A stretch of DNA of 64,000 nt from a bacterium (GTDB lineage Bacteria; SZUA-79; Acidulodesulfobacterales; Acidulodesulfobacteraceae): assembly GCA_021818985.1 (NCBI GenBank), contig JAKASO010000007.1:1-64000 (forward strand). The letters are read 5' to 3'. A program made the translations under genes and the position numbers. Positions within the stretch are counted from its first letter, which is position 1, and each line of letters begins with the position of its first letter. This document shows positions 54,523-62,612 of this stretch, piece by piece. Under the pieces are notes generated by a model. That model was given only the letters and a program-made list of their open reading frames with translations. It searched no databases and had not been told where the DNA came from.

Positions 54523-55755
54523 TTGCAGACCAGTAACAACATAATAGTAGGTTTAGATATCGGAACTACCAAAGTCTGCGCTATCGTTGCCGAAGTTAAA
54601 AAAGACGGCCTTGATATAATCGGGGTAGGTTCAAGCGTATCGAACGGCTTAAAAAACGGGGTAGTGATAAATATTGAAAATACCGTTGCCTCTATCATAA
54701 AGGCTGTAGAAGAAGCCGAACTAATGGGAGGTTATCAGATACAGGAAGCTATCGTCGGCATTGCCGGTTCCCATGTACGCGGCTTTAATTCAAGGGGAAT
54801 TGTAGCTGTTAAAAGCAGGGAAGTTACCCAGTCAGATGTGGACAGGGTCCTGTCTGCGGCAAAGACCCTTGCCATACCTTTGGAAAATGAGGTTATTCAT
54901 ATAATTCCACAGGAGTATATAGTTGACGATCAGGACGATATTAAAGAGCCGATAGGCATGAGTGGTTTAAGGCTTGAAGCCCGTATTCATATCGTTACGG
55001 CTTCGAGCATCGCTGCCCAGAATATTGTCAAATGCGCTAATAAGGCTGGATTAGATGTTTCTGATATAGTACTTGAACAGATAGCCGCCAGTGAAGCTGT
55101 TTTGACCGAAGACGAAAAGGAATTGGGCGTTGTTTTGATAGACATGGGCGGAGGGACGACCGATGTGGCGGTATTTTCTGCGGGAACAATAATACATACC
55201 TTCGTTATCCCGAAAGGAGGGCAGAGCATTACGAGTGACGTGTCTTTAGGGACAAAAACGATTCCTCAGGAAGCTGAGAAAATAAAGACGAAATTCGGAA
55301 TAGCTAAAGAATCTCTTGCGAGAAAAGATGAAGTGATAGAAGTTCCCGGTTTCGGAGGGAGACCCCCCCGCACTATATCCCGTCAAGTGCTCGGTAATAT
55401 CATAGAGCAGAGAATGGCTGAGATTTTTATGTGGATAAGAAAAAATATCGAGAAGAACGGTCTGGAAAATAAGATGCTCTCAGGTTATGTTATTACCGGC
55501 GGTGCATCGTTAATAGAAGGGTGTGCCGAACTTGCGGAGGATATTTTCGGCGCTCCGGTAAGGATTGGGACTCCCATAGGCGTCGGCGGTTTAACCGATG
55601 TTATAAATTCTCCGATATATTCCACAGGAGTGGGTCTTGTTTTATATGCTTTTAAGAACAATAAAAATAAAGAGCCCTTATTTAAAAAGGGTGGAAAAAA
55701 TATATTTGAAAATATTAAATCGAGGCTTCTAAAGCTCCTTGAAGATTTTTTTTAA
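54523..55755 (+). CDS. ftsA: Cell division protein FtsA
   Basis: FtsA is an actin-like ATPase that anchors FtsZ to the membrane. It starts VGLDIGTTKVCAIVAEV, contains the SHS2 1C domain and the phosphate-2 motif VLIDMGGGTTDVAVF, and ends in an amphipathic helix ENIKSRLLKLLEDFF for membrane binding. The start is TTG at 54523 behind ACGGAG. The length is 410 residues. Confidence 0.95.
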   Translation: MQTSNNIIVGLDIGTTKVCAIVAEVKKDGLDIIGVGSSVSNGLKNGVVINIENTVASIIKAVEEAELMGGYQIQEAIVGIAGSHVRGFNSRGIVAVKSREVTQSDVDRVLSAAKTLAIPLENEVIHIIPQEYIVDDQDDIKEPIGMSGLRLEARIHIVTASSIAAQNIVKCANKAGLDVSDIVLEQIAASEAVLTEDEKELGVVLIDMGGGTTDVAVFSAGTIIHTFVIPKGGQSITSDVSLGTKTIPQEAEKIKTKFGIAKESLARKDEVIEVPGFGGRPPRTISRQVLGNIIEQRMAEIFMWIRKNIEKNGLENKMLSGYVITGGASLIEGCAELAEDIFGAPVRIGTPIGVGGLTDVINSPIYSTGVGLVLYAFKNNKNKEPLFKKGGKNIFENIKSRLLKLLEDFF

Positions 55756-55792
55756 TAATTTATGATTTTATGATTTATGGAGGATCAATGCC

Positions 55793-56950
55793 ATGTTAGA
55801 ATTTATTGAAAATACCGAACTGGCTGCAAAGATTAAAGTGATCGGTATTGGCGGCGGTGGTGGTAATGCTGTTAATACTATGATAAAATCCGGCGTAACC
55901 GGAGCCGATTTTATTATAGCTAATACCGATGCTCAGGCATTAAGGGCAAGCACCGCCAATATCAAAATTCAGCTTGGGGAAAAGATCACGAAGGGTTTAG
56001 GCGCAGGAGCGGATCCTAATATAGGTAAACGCGCCACAATGGAGGACAAAGAGAAACTTTATGAGGTACTAAATGGCTCCGATATGGTTTTTATTACTGC
56101 GGGACTTGGCGGAGGCACCGGAACGGGAGGGGCGCCCATTATTGCGCAAATCGCAAAAGAAGCGGGCGCTCTTACGGTTGCCGTTGTAACTAAGCCGTTC
56201 ATATTTGAAGGCAAAAAGAGAATGTCCCAGGCTGAAGAAGGCTTGAAAGAACTTAAACTGGCGGTTGATACTGTTATCACAATACCGAATCAGAGGCTTC
56301 TTGCAGTTGCAGGAAAAACAACCTCCATAGTAGAGGCGTTTAAAAAAGTTGACGAGGTTTTATTGCAGGCTGTTAAAGGAATTTCCGATCTTATTAATAT
56401 ACATGGTCTCATTAATGTTGATTTTGCCGATGTAAAGGCCATTATGTCGGAAATGGGCATGGCTCTGATGGGTACCGGCATTGCCGAGGGAGAAAATAGG
56501 GCGCTTGAAGCCGCCCAGAGGGCGATAGCCAGTCCGCTATTGGAAGACATTAGTATTGAAGGGGCAATGGGGTTATTAATAAACATTACCGGCGGTCCCG
56601 ATCTTACGCTGTTCGATGTCAATGAAGCCGCGGAAAAAATACGCTCTGAAGCTCATCCCGATGCAAATATTATCTTTGGTGCGGTAATAGACGAATTAAT
56701 GAAAGAAAAGATGATGCTTACCGTAATAGCTACGGGATTCGGCAAGGAATTTGCCGGGCAGGTGCGCCCGGCGCCAGAAATAAGCCCGGCGCCAATCTTA
56801 TCCCCGATAGATAATATTAATGTGGCTTTTAAAACCTCAAAAAAAGAAGAAGGTGAATATTTTTCTAAATTTGAAGATGCGCAAGAAGAGGATGATTATG
56901 AAAATGAGAAATATGATATTCCGACTTTTATGCGCAAGCAGGCAGATTGA
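55793..56950 (+). CDS. ftsZ: Cell division protein FtsZ
   Basis: FtsZ is the tubulin-like GTPase that forms the division ring. The GTP signature GGGTGTG is at residues 106-112, with the N-terminal [11 protein letters not shown] motif and the T7 loop region [12 protein letters not shown] variable linker leads to the C-terminal peptide [10 protein letters not shown], which binds FtsA. The length is 385 residues. It ends the dcw cluster. Confidence 0.97.
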   Translation: MLEFIENTELAAKIKVIGIGGGGGNAVNTMIKSGVTGADFIIANTDAQALRASTANIKIQLGEKITKGLGAGADPNIGKRATMEDKEKLYEVLNGSDMVFITAGLGGGTGTGGAPIIAQIAKEAGALTVAVVTKPFIFEGKKRMSQAEEGLKELKLAVDTVITIPNQRLLAVAGKTTSIVEAFKKVDEVLLQAVKGISDLINIHGLINVDFADVKAIMSEMGMALMGTGIAEGENRALEAAQRAIASPLLEDISIEGAMGLLINITGGPDLTLFDVNEAAEKIRSEAHPDANIIFGAVIDELMKEKMMLTVIATGFGKEFAGQVRPAPEISPAPILSPIDNINVAFKTSKKEEGEYFSKFEDAQEEDDYENEKYDIPTFMRKQAD

Positions 56951-57045
56951 AATGCCATGAAACCGCCGGAAAAACCCTCCGTCTTGATTGAGATCAGTCC
57001 GCAATTAGCGCATTTACAGTGTAGTTGTCTAATTGCATTTATTTA

Positions 57046-58761
57046 ATGAAAAGTTATATAAACAGATTATACGATACATATATTGGTTCTGAAACAGGTT
57101 TAAAGGATTTGCATAGAAGCAGTCTGGTAAATGCCGTCGTAGTTTTCCCTAACTATTACGGTGTGGCAATGTCGAACCTTGGATTTTTAAAAGTTTATGA
57201 ATTAATAAATAATTCCGGATTTATTTCCTGCGACAGGGCATTTTTACAGGACGACATTTCTAAAGGAATAATATCTATCGAAAAAAGAAAGAGGTTATTA
57301 AGCTATGACCTTATCTTTTTTTCATTAAGCTACGAAAACGACATTTACAATATATTAAAAATTTACGAAGCCGAAGGCATACCGTTTTTATCTAAACATA
57401 GAGATAAAACCTTTCCTTTAATAGCGGCGGGAGGGGTTATCGCTTTTTTAAACCCCGAACCGGCAGCCCCGCTTTTCGACCTTTTGTTCGTCGGCGAAGC
57501 AGAAGCGATATTTCCTGATTTTTTCGATATTATAAAGAATAACTCTATAATAATAATAAAGAATAAAACAGATAAGTTTGATATTATCGAAGAAGCAAAA
57601 AAGATAGAAGGCATATATGTGCCTTCCGGTTACGATTTCATATTCAGCAAAAGTAATAGACTTGCGCTCGAAGATATAAAAGTAAAGCAAAGTTATCCGG
57701 CAAAAGTCAAAAGAAAATGGTTTGCCGGTTTTACTTCTTCTACCAGTGCCGTGACTACACGGTATTCCGAATTAAGCTCGATGAACATGATCGAAATTGC
57801 ACGGGGATGTAAAAGAGGGTGCAGATTTTGCAGCGCAGGATATATTTATTTGCCGTCGAGGGAATCTTCTACGGAAACGGTGTTAAATGGCATTTCTATG
57901 ACGAAAAACGGTAACAGGGTTGGTTTTGTCGGCTTGGCGGCTATGGATAACGATAATATAAAAAATTATATGGTTCATTCGCTTAAATCTAACATAATGT
58001 TTTCTCTTTCTTCGGTGCGATTTGACTGTCTTGACGAAAACAACGTGGAATTAATGAGAAATTCCGGTTTGAAAACCGTTACCTTAGGAGTTGAAACTGG
58101 TTCGGAAAGGATTAAAAAGGTCATAAATAAAAATATTGAAAATGATGCAGTTATTACCGCGGTTAGAAGGATAATAGAAGGCGGAATAATTAATATAAAA
58201 ACCTATTTTATGGTGGGTTTGCCATTAGAGGAGCAAAAAGATATCGAAGATACCATAAAACTTATCAAAGCGATGCGCCAAGAATTTATTGATGCTTCAA
58301 AAAAAGAGGGACGAATCGGAAACCTGACCGTAGGACTTAGCCCTTTTGTTCCAAAGGCATGGACGCCGCTTCAATGGAAAAATTTTGAGGATGTGAAAAT
58401 ACTTAAAAAAAAGATAGATTTTATTTCAAAACAATTATCGGATCTGCCTAATCTTAAGTTAAATATCAATTCTGTTAAAGCCGCTTATATAGAAGCATTT
58501 TTTGCAAGGGGGTCAAGGATATCCCTCGAAGTTTTGATCCGTTCTTTTAAAAGCGGTTTAAGTATCAAAAAATCTATCGGTTCTGTTGGTTTTAGAGAAG
58601 AAGACTTTATGAGAGAATTTTCTATTGACGAACTCTTGCCGTGGGAGATTATAGATCAGGGGTTATCGAAAAAATATCTGATAGACGAATATAAAACAGC
58701 TTTGGAATTTAAAATAACCCCGGGCTGTTTTGACGGATGCAAAAGATGTGGTATATGCTGA
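57046..58761 (+). CDS. Radical SAM protein with B12-binding-like N-terminus
   Basis: This 571-residue protein has an N-terminal domain resembling the cobalamin-binding half of B12-dependent radical SAM enzymes (YYGVAMSNLGFLKVYELIN and AAGGVIAFLNPEPAAPLFD). A radical SAM core follows with C-x3-C-x2-C at Cys255/259/262 (ARGCKRGCRFC). It ends in a cysteine cluster CFDGCKRCGIC. The family is widespread and its substrate is unknown. The ATG at 57046 was chosen; a TTG at 57025 is possible, and neither has a strong ribosome binding site. Confidence 0.8.
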   Translation: MKSYINRLYDTYIGSETGLKDLHRSSLVNAVVVFPNYYGVAMSNLGFLKVYELINNSGFISCDRAFLQDDISKGIISIEKRKRLLSYDLIFFSLSYENDIYNILKIYEAEGIPFLSKHRDKTFPLIAAGGVIAFLNPEPAAPLFDLLFVGEAEAIFPDFFDIIKNNSIIIIKNKTDKFDIIEEAKKIEGIYVPSGYDFIFSKSNRLALEDIKVKQSYPAKVKRKWFAGFTSSTSAVTTRYSELSSMNMIEIARGCKRGCRFCSAGYIYLPSRESSTETVLNGISMTKNGNRVGFVGLAAMDNDNIKNYMVHSLKSNIMFSLSSVRFDCLDENNVELMRNSGLKTVTLGVETGSERIKKVINKNIENDAVITAVRRIIEGGIINIKTYFMVGLPLEEQKDIEDTIKLIKAMRQEFIDASKKEGRIGNLTVGLSPFVPKAWTPLQWKNFEDVKILKKKIDFISKQLSDLPNLKLNINSVKAAYIEAFFARGSRISLEVLIRSFKSGLSIKKSIGSVGFREEDFMREFSIDELLPWEIIDQGLSKKYLIDEYKTALEFKITPGCFDGCKRCGIC

Positions 58762-58768
58762 TGATAAA

Positions 58769-59143
58769 TCACTTCTTCCTATCGTTAATATATTGAAAGT
58801 TTTTAATGAAAGCCGCCTCGGCTTCAACAAGGTTTTCATAATCCGCTATCAGCCTTTTTGCATTTTCAGTTAATATAGAACCCCCGCCATTTTTTCCGCC
58901 TATTTGTTTATTGACGAGCTGGTAACCGAATCTTTTTTCCATGAGGTTTATATAGCTCCACGCTTTTTTATAAGAAAAGCCGAGTTCTTTTGCCGCTTTA
59001 CTTATTGATCCCTCTGTTTTAATTTTTTGAAGGAGGCGAAATCTTCCCATTCCGAAAACAGGCTTTCCATCTTTTTCGATCCATACTTTAGTTTTTATTG
59101 TAAGAGGTATTATAATTGCGGTCATGTTTTCGCTGTTTTTCAT
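58769..59143 (-). CDS. ModE-type winged-helix DNA-binding protein
   Basis: This 124-residue protein corresponds to the N-terminal HTH domain of ModE: VWIEKDGKPVFGMGRFRLLQKIKTEGSISKAAKELGFSYKKAWSYINLMEKRFG. It lacks the molybdate-binding TOBE domains. Such stand-alone forms are common near molybdenum or cobalt genes, and their ligand is often unknown. It is co-directional with cbiX, 12 nt upstream. A second ATG at 59125 is also a possible start. Confidence 0.8.
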   Translation of the reverse strand: MKNSENMTAIIIPLTIKTKVWIEKDGKPVFGMGRFRLLQKIKTEGSISKAAKELGFSYKKAWSYINLMEKRFGYQLVNKQIGGKNGGGSILTENAKRLIADYENLVEAEAAFIKNFQYINDRKK

Positions 59144-59155
59144 AATAAAAGGGCT

Positions 59156-59530
59156 CTACGCCGATTTGATGGTTTCTATTTTTTCCATAACAAGTTCCGC
59201 CAGCCTTTCATCAATGCCGAGGTAGCCCCCTATTTTGATTGTTATATGCGGGTATTTTACGGAATATTCGTTTAAAATATCGGGGATGTCCCGTGATACA
59301 TGATTGCCTGAATATAAAAAATAAGGTATTACGTAAATTAAACTGGAACCGCTGTCTATACATTTTTCCAACACATCTTTTATATTGGGTTCTGCCAGCT
59401 CTAAAAAGGCGTATTCCACATTTTCTTTTAATAATTTAGATCTTATTATCTTTGCTATGCTTTTGAGTATATTATTAGCTTCTGATCTTCGTGAGCCGTG
59501 ACCGAGCAAAATGATTGTTTCTTCATTCAT
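59156..59530 (-). CDS. cbiX: Short CbiX/SirB-type sirohydrochlorin chelatase
   Basis: This 124-residue protein is the small (single-domain) CbiX type. It begins LLGHGSRRSEANN, with the metal-binding His, and has YVIPYFLYSGNHVSRDIP with the second His. It inserts cobalt (for corrinoids) or iron (for siroheme) into sirohydrochlorin. Given DsrAB and CbiA in the window, either product would be used. The downstream neighbour is the ModE-like gene. Confidence 0.88.
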   Translation of the reverse strand: MNEETIILLGHGSRRSEANNILKSIAKIIRSKLLKENVEYAFLELAEPNIKDVLEKCIDSGSSLIYVIPYFLYSGNHVSRDIPDILNEYSVKYPHITIKIGGYLGIDERLAELVMEKIETIKSA

Positions 59531-59631
59531 TTTAAAAAGTTATATACATTCAAAACATTAACTTTAATTTGCGTGTCATAAAATAATTATTTTCATGATC
59601 CCCGTCTTTGGCTCCCTTGGGTCTTTTGGAA

Positions 59632-59648
59632 CCTTTGGAACCTTGCGG
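59632..59648. repeat. Dispersed intergenic repeat, copy 2
   Basis: The 17-mer CCTTTGGAACCTTGCGG here is identical to the copy at 61336-61352. It extends into GTTGGC, shared with the copy at 14797-14813. Confidence 0.6.
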
Positions 59649-59840
59649 TTGGCGAAAGTGCGGGGAGCTGTTTATAATTTTAACGCACAGGTTAAAAATA
59701 CAGACGATCCTTGTTTTTAATAGTATAGCATAATATAATATAAACATGAATAAAGAGAAAATGATCCAAAATTTACCGCTGTAAATTTCTTAAAATTTTT
59801 TAAATGGATTTTTCGCCTATGCAGTTGAGACTTAAATTTT

Positions 59841-59859
59841 TTGCTGCAATTTTGGGAAA
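59841..59859. repeat. Second dispersed word, copy 1
   Basis: TTGCTGCAATTTTGGGAAA matches 62492-62510 in 18 of 19 positions. Both copies precede plus-strand genes. Confidence 0.5.
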
Positions 59860-59880
59860 TAATTAAATAAATAATTAAAT
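59857..59880. repeat. 12-nt tandem duplication before the ABC ATPase
   Basis: AAATAATTAAAT is repeated exactly at 59857-59868 and 59869-59880, 20 nt upstream of the GTG start. Confidence 0.7.
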
Positions 59881-59900
59881 AGGCATGATGGAAAGGTGCG

Positions 59901-60725
59901 GTGAAAGACAACAATAATAATAGTATATCAATCAAGGTGGAACATATTGTCAAAAAATACCCGGATATTATAGCCGTAAATGATATATCGTTCGATGTAA
60001 AAAAAGGGGAGTTTTTTGCCTTTTTAGGTCCGAACGGAGCCGGTAAAACGACAACAATCAAGATATTATGCACGCTTAGCCGGCAGACAAGCGGAAAAGC
60101 ATATATAAATGATTATGATACGATCGGGGAAAGACAGAGGGTTCGGAGGTCTATCGGGCTGGTCTTTCAGGATCCGACGCTCGATAACGATCTAACAGCG
60201 TATGAAAATATGATGTTCCATGCAAAATTATATGGAATGGAAAAAAAATATGCGAAAGACCGCATAAATTTTATTCTGAATTTTGTTGATATGTATAATT
60301 ATAAAAATAAGGCGGTGAAACTATTTTCCAGCGGAATGAAACGCAGGCTCGAAGTTGCAAGGGGACTTCTGCATTCACCCGCCGTTTTGTTTCTTGATGA
60401 ACCGACGGCTGGGCTTGATATTCAAACAAGGATCAATATCTGGGAATTTATAAATAAACTTCGGGCTTCCGAAAATGTAACGATTTTTTTAACCACTCAT
60501 TATATCGAAGAAGCTGAAAACTGCGATCGCATTGCCATAATAGACAAAGGCAAGATTATAGCTATTAACACTCCGGCAAGCCTTAAAGATATGCTAAAGA
60601 AAAAAGACGGAGCCGTTCCCACTCTTTCGGACGTCTTTATATATTTAGTAGGCAAAGAGATCAGGGACGAAGAAGGTACCGCCCTTGACAGAATGAGAGA
60701 ATTTAGCAAGGTATTAAAAAGATGA
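59901..60725 (+). CDS. ABC transporter ATP-binding protein (DrrA-like)
   Basis: This 274-residue ATPase has Walker A GPNGAGKTTT, Q-loop VFQDPTLDNDL, signature LFSSGMKRRLEVA, Walker B VLFLDEPTAGLD and the H-loop in LTTHYIEEAE. It resembles the ATPase of ABC-2 exporters. The start is GTG behind GGAAAGG. No permease gene is next to it. The following gene is on the other strand and ends five bases away. The partner must lie elsewhere or be shared. Confidence 0.88.
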   Translation: MKDNNNNSISIKVEHIVKKYPDIIAVNDISFDVKKGEFFAFLGPNGAGKTTTIKILCTLSRQTSGKAYINDYDTIGERQRVRRSIGLVFQDPTLDNDLTAYENMMFHAKLYGMEKKYAKDRINFILNFVDMYNYKNKAVKLFSSGMKRRLEVARGLLHSPAVLFLDEPTAGLDIQTRINIWEFINKLRASENVTIFLTTHYIEEAENCDRIAIIDKGKIIAINTPASLKDMLKKKDGAVPTLSDVFIYLVGKEIRDEEGTALDRMREFSKVLKR

Positions 60726-60730
60726 CCAGT

Positions 60731-61267
60731 TTACGGCTTAAGCAAATTATTTGTAATACCATATAACACTTTGTGAGGGATTTCGCCAATCCAGTGGTAT
60801 ATAATTTTGCCATTTTTAGAAATAAAGAATGTTTGAGGGATCTCGTTAATGCCGCCATATTCGCTTATTACATTTGAAGAAGCATAGACAACGGGATATG
60901 AAATATTATACTGCTTCGTAAATGATCTAACTCCGGATAGCGAATTATTCACATTAATTCCAACCACCATCACCTCTTTATTTTTATATGCATTATAAAA
61001 ACGAACTAATCTGGGCATCTCCGCTCTGCACGGCGGGCACCATGTAGCCCAGAAATTAATAATAACGATATGTCCTTTGAACTTCTTCAAAGAAAATAAT
61101 TTGTATCCGGAGGCTTTCGGATTTAATACTTTGAGAGTAAAATCCGGGGCGCTGGATATTTTTGCTTCTGCATTTGAAACATATAAATAAGAAAATGTTA
61201 CTATGATCAGTAAAGCAAATAAAGAAATTCCGGCATGTTTTATAAAAGATTTGAATAATCTAAACAT
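60731..61267 (-). CDS. TlpA/ResA-like membrane-anchored thioredoxin
   Basis: This 178-residue protein has an N-terminal signal anchor (residues 12-31) and a periplasmic thioredoxin domain with WCPPC (Cys77, Cys80). TlpA/ResA proteins keep cysteines reduced, often for cytochrome c maturation, or act in redox defence. The segment GINEIPQTFFISKNG carries the cis-proline of the fold. Its partner is unknown. Confidence 0.9.
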   Translation of the reverse strand: MFRLFKSFIKHAGISLFALLIIVTFSYLYVSNAEAKISSAPDFTLKVLNPKASGYKLFSLKKFKGHIVIINFWATWCPPCRAEMPRLVRFYNAYKNKEVMVVGINVNNSLSGVRSFTKQYNISYPVVYASSNVISEYGGINEIPQTFFISKNGKIIYHWIGEIPHKVLYGITNNLLKP

Positions 61268-61335
61268 TTAAAATCCCTCCAAATTGATCTTCCTTTATTT
61301 TTTTATTTTTACGCTGCTTGCCGTAAAATCCCTTC

Positions 61336-61352
61336 CCTTTGGAACCTTGCGG
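61336..61352. repeat. Dispersed intergenic repeat, copy 3
   Basis: This copy is identical over 17 nt to 59632-59648. It sits in the 99-nt spacer between tlpA and smpB. The bases just upstream (CCGTAAAATCCC) also resemble the sequence before copy 1. Confidence 0.55.
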
Positions 61353-61366
61353 GCTGTTCTTTGGTT

Positions 61367-61843
61367 TTATCTTCTATTTTTCATAGCCCTTTCAATCTCT
61401 CTTTCCTGTTCCCTTGCTTTTATATCCGATCTTTTATCGAATATTTTTTTACTTTTTGCAAGGGCTATCTCTATTTTAGCCTTTCCGCTTTTAAGATACA
61501 TCTTTAGAGGAATCACCGTCAACCCCTTTTCTTTTGTTTTTCCTAAAAGCCTCATGATCTCATGCTTATGCAATAAGAGCACCCTCGTTCTGAAAGGATC
61601 TTTATTCTCGCGATTTGCTTTTTCGTAAGGACTTATATGGACATTCAATAAAAAGGCTTCCCCATTCTTAATGATAACATAGCCGTCTGATAAATTGACC
61701 CTTCCCGTTTTAACTGACTTGATTTCGGGACCCGTCAAAGAAATGCCGGCTTCGTATTTTTCTAATAGCTCGTATTTGAAGGAACTTTTGCGATTTTCGG
61801 AAACGATCTTGATGCCGGATTTAGCAGATTTGGAAGATGACAT
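61367..61843 (-). CDS. smpB: SsrA-binding protein SmpB
   Basis: SmpB binds tmRNA and brings it to stalled ribosomes. It is 158 residues, with KYEAGISLTGPEIKSVKTGRVNLSDGY and the HISPYEKANRENKDPFRTR segment, and a basic C-terminal tail that enters the mRNA channel. It lies directly downstream of ssrA on the same strand, 44 nt after its 3' end, so the two may be processed from one transcript. Confidence 0.96.
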   Translation of the reverse strand: MSSSKSAKSGIKIVSENRKSSFKYELLEKYEAGISLTGPEIKSVKTGRVNLSDGYVIIKNGEAFLLNVHISPYEKANRENKDPFRTRVLLLHKHEIMRLLGKTKEKGLTVIPLKMYLKSGKAKIEIALAKSKKIFDKRSDIKAREQEREIERAMKNRR

Positions 61844-61845
61844 AG

Positions 61846-61873
61846 TTTGTGGTATTAAATTTGTGGTATTAAA
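61846..61873. repeat. 14-nt tandem duplication between ssrA and smpB
   Basis: TTTGTGGTATTAAA is repeated exactly at 61846-61859 and 61860-61873. A third, shorter copy (CGGTATTAAA) follows up to 61885. Confidence 0.8.
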
Positions 61874-61887
61874 AGCGGTATTAAAAA

Positions 61888-62248
61888 TGGTGGAGGCGGC
61901 GGGAATCGAACCCGCGTCCGAAGATCTAAAACTCAGGCTTCTACATGTTTAGTTTATTCTTTAAAACACAGCCTCAAAAAGCAAAGAACAAACAAGACCT
62001 TTTTTCAGCCGTCCTTCAAAAATTTCAAGTATTTCGCTAAAGGAAGACGAAATACCCTAACCTGTATTTGTCGCCCTTAAATCCTACAGGTTTTAGCTTT
62101 AAGGACGTTAGCCGATATTAGGCGGCTAATGCGTAATCGTAGTTTTCTGCGATTATATTTATGCCTTGAATGTTTTTACGAGCCTACAAGACGTCCTCGA
62201 CATGCCGCTTAGAGCCTTAATCATCCCCGTCGAAACCATTGCGCCCCC
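61888..62248 (-). ncRNA. ssrA: Transfer-messenger RNA (tmRNA)
   Basis: tmRNA rescues stalled ribosomes. The 5' end GGGGGCG (62248-62242) pairs with CGCCTCC before the encoded ACCA at the 3' end (61888). The T-arm GGTTCGATTCCCG is typical. The tag frame at 62150-62118 on the minus strand reads AENYDYALAA followed by TAA, with the resume codon GCA. Total length is about 361 nt. It is upstream of smpB. Confidence 0.96.
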
Positions 62249-62267
62249 ATTATTATTATTTAATTAT

Positions 62268-62296
62268 ATCATATCATCAAGCATAAAATTAGTCAA
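62268..62296 (-). promoter_or_regulatory. Promoter of ssrA
   Basis: On the minus strand TTGACT (62296-62291) and TATGAT (62273-62268) are separated by 17 nt. The transcription start would be about 12 bases before the mature 5' end. Confidence 0.65.
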
Positions 62297-62355
62297 ACTA
62301 AATACTTAATCCCAAATCCTGCAATGGAAACTATTTTATTTATATATTCCAGCAC

Positions 62356-62382
62356 TAAGTAATTTAAGTAATTTAAGTGATT
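62356..62382. repeat. 9-nt tandem triplicate
   Basis: TAAGTAATT occurs at 62356-62364 and 62365-62373, followed by TAAGTGATT at 62374-62382. Confidence 0.6.
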
Positions 62383-62419
62383 ATAGATTCCTGCTTCCTT
62401 CGAAAGTGACACCTGTCAA

Positions 62420-62452
62420 CACACGCTTATCAAAGCGAAACTTTGATGTGTG
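62420..62452. other. Stem-loop upstream of the aldolase gene
   Basis: ATCAAAG and CTTTGAT pair perfectly around CGAAA. CACAC and GTGTG extend the stem across a four-base bulge. The nearby GACACCTGTC (62408-62417) is a further inverted repeat. It may be an operator or RNA element, and no T-run follows. Confidence 0.4.
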
Positions 62453-62491
62453 CTGGAGACGACCGAAGCGGTAATCCATTTAAGAAATTGC

Positions 62492-62510
62492 TTGCGGCAA
62501 TTTTGGGAAA
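62492..62510. repeat. Second dispersed word, copy 2
   Basis: TTGCGGCAATTTTGGGAAA matches 59841-59859 in 18 of 19 positions. Confidence 0.5.
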
Positions 62511-62612
62511 AAAGATAACTATTGATTTAATCTTAAAATTTTAACATAATAAAACGGTAAAAACAAACAATCATGATCCAATTCTTACCGGAATTTTTTG
62601 ATATTTTGATAA

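Larger units (their letters stand above)
59531..59900. other. cbiX-ABC ATPase intergenic region
   Basis: This 370-nt divergent region contains a dispersed repeat (59632-59648), a 9-nt duplication TTTGGAACC (59625-59642), the second dispersed word (59841-59859) and a 12-nt duplication AAATAATTAAAT (59857-59880). No gene is seen. A frame antisense to the ATPase start runs into it and is not credible. Confidence 0.45.
62249..62612. other. ssrA-aldolase intergenic region
   Basis: This 364-nt divergent region contains the ssrA promoter, a 9-nt unit TAAGTAATT in three copies (62356-62382, third copy with one change), a hairpin at 62420-62452, and the second dispersed word at 62492-62510. No gene is seen. 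Confidence 0.5.

Noticed and set aside
61695-61952. 85-codon plus-strand frame across the smpB 5' end and ssrA 3' end
   Set aside because: It is antisense to smpB and to the tmRNA acceptor region, both of which are certain.
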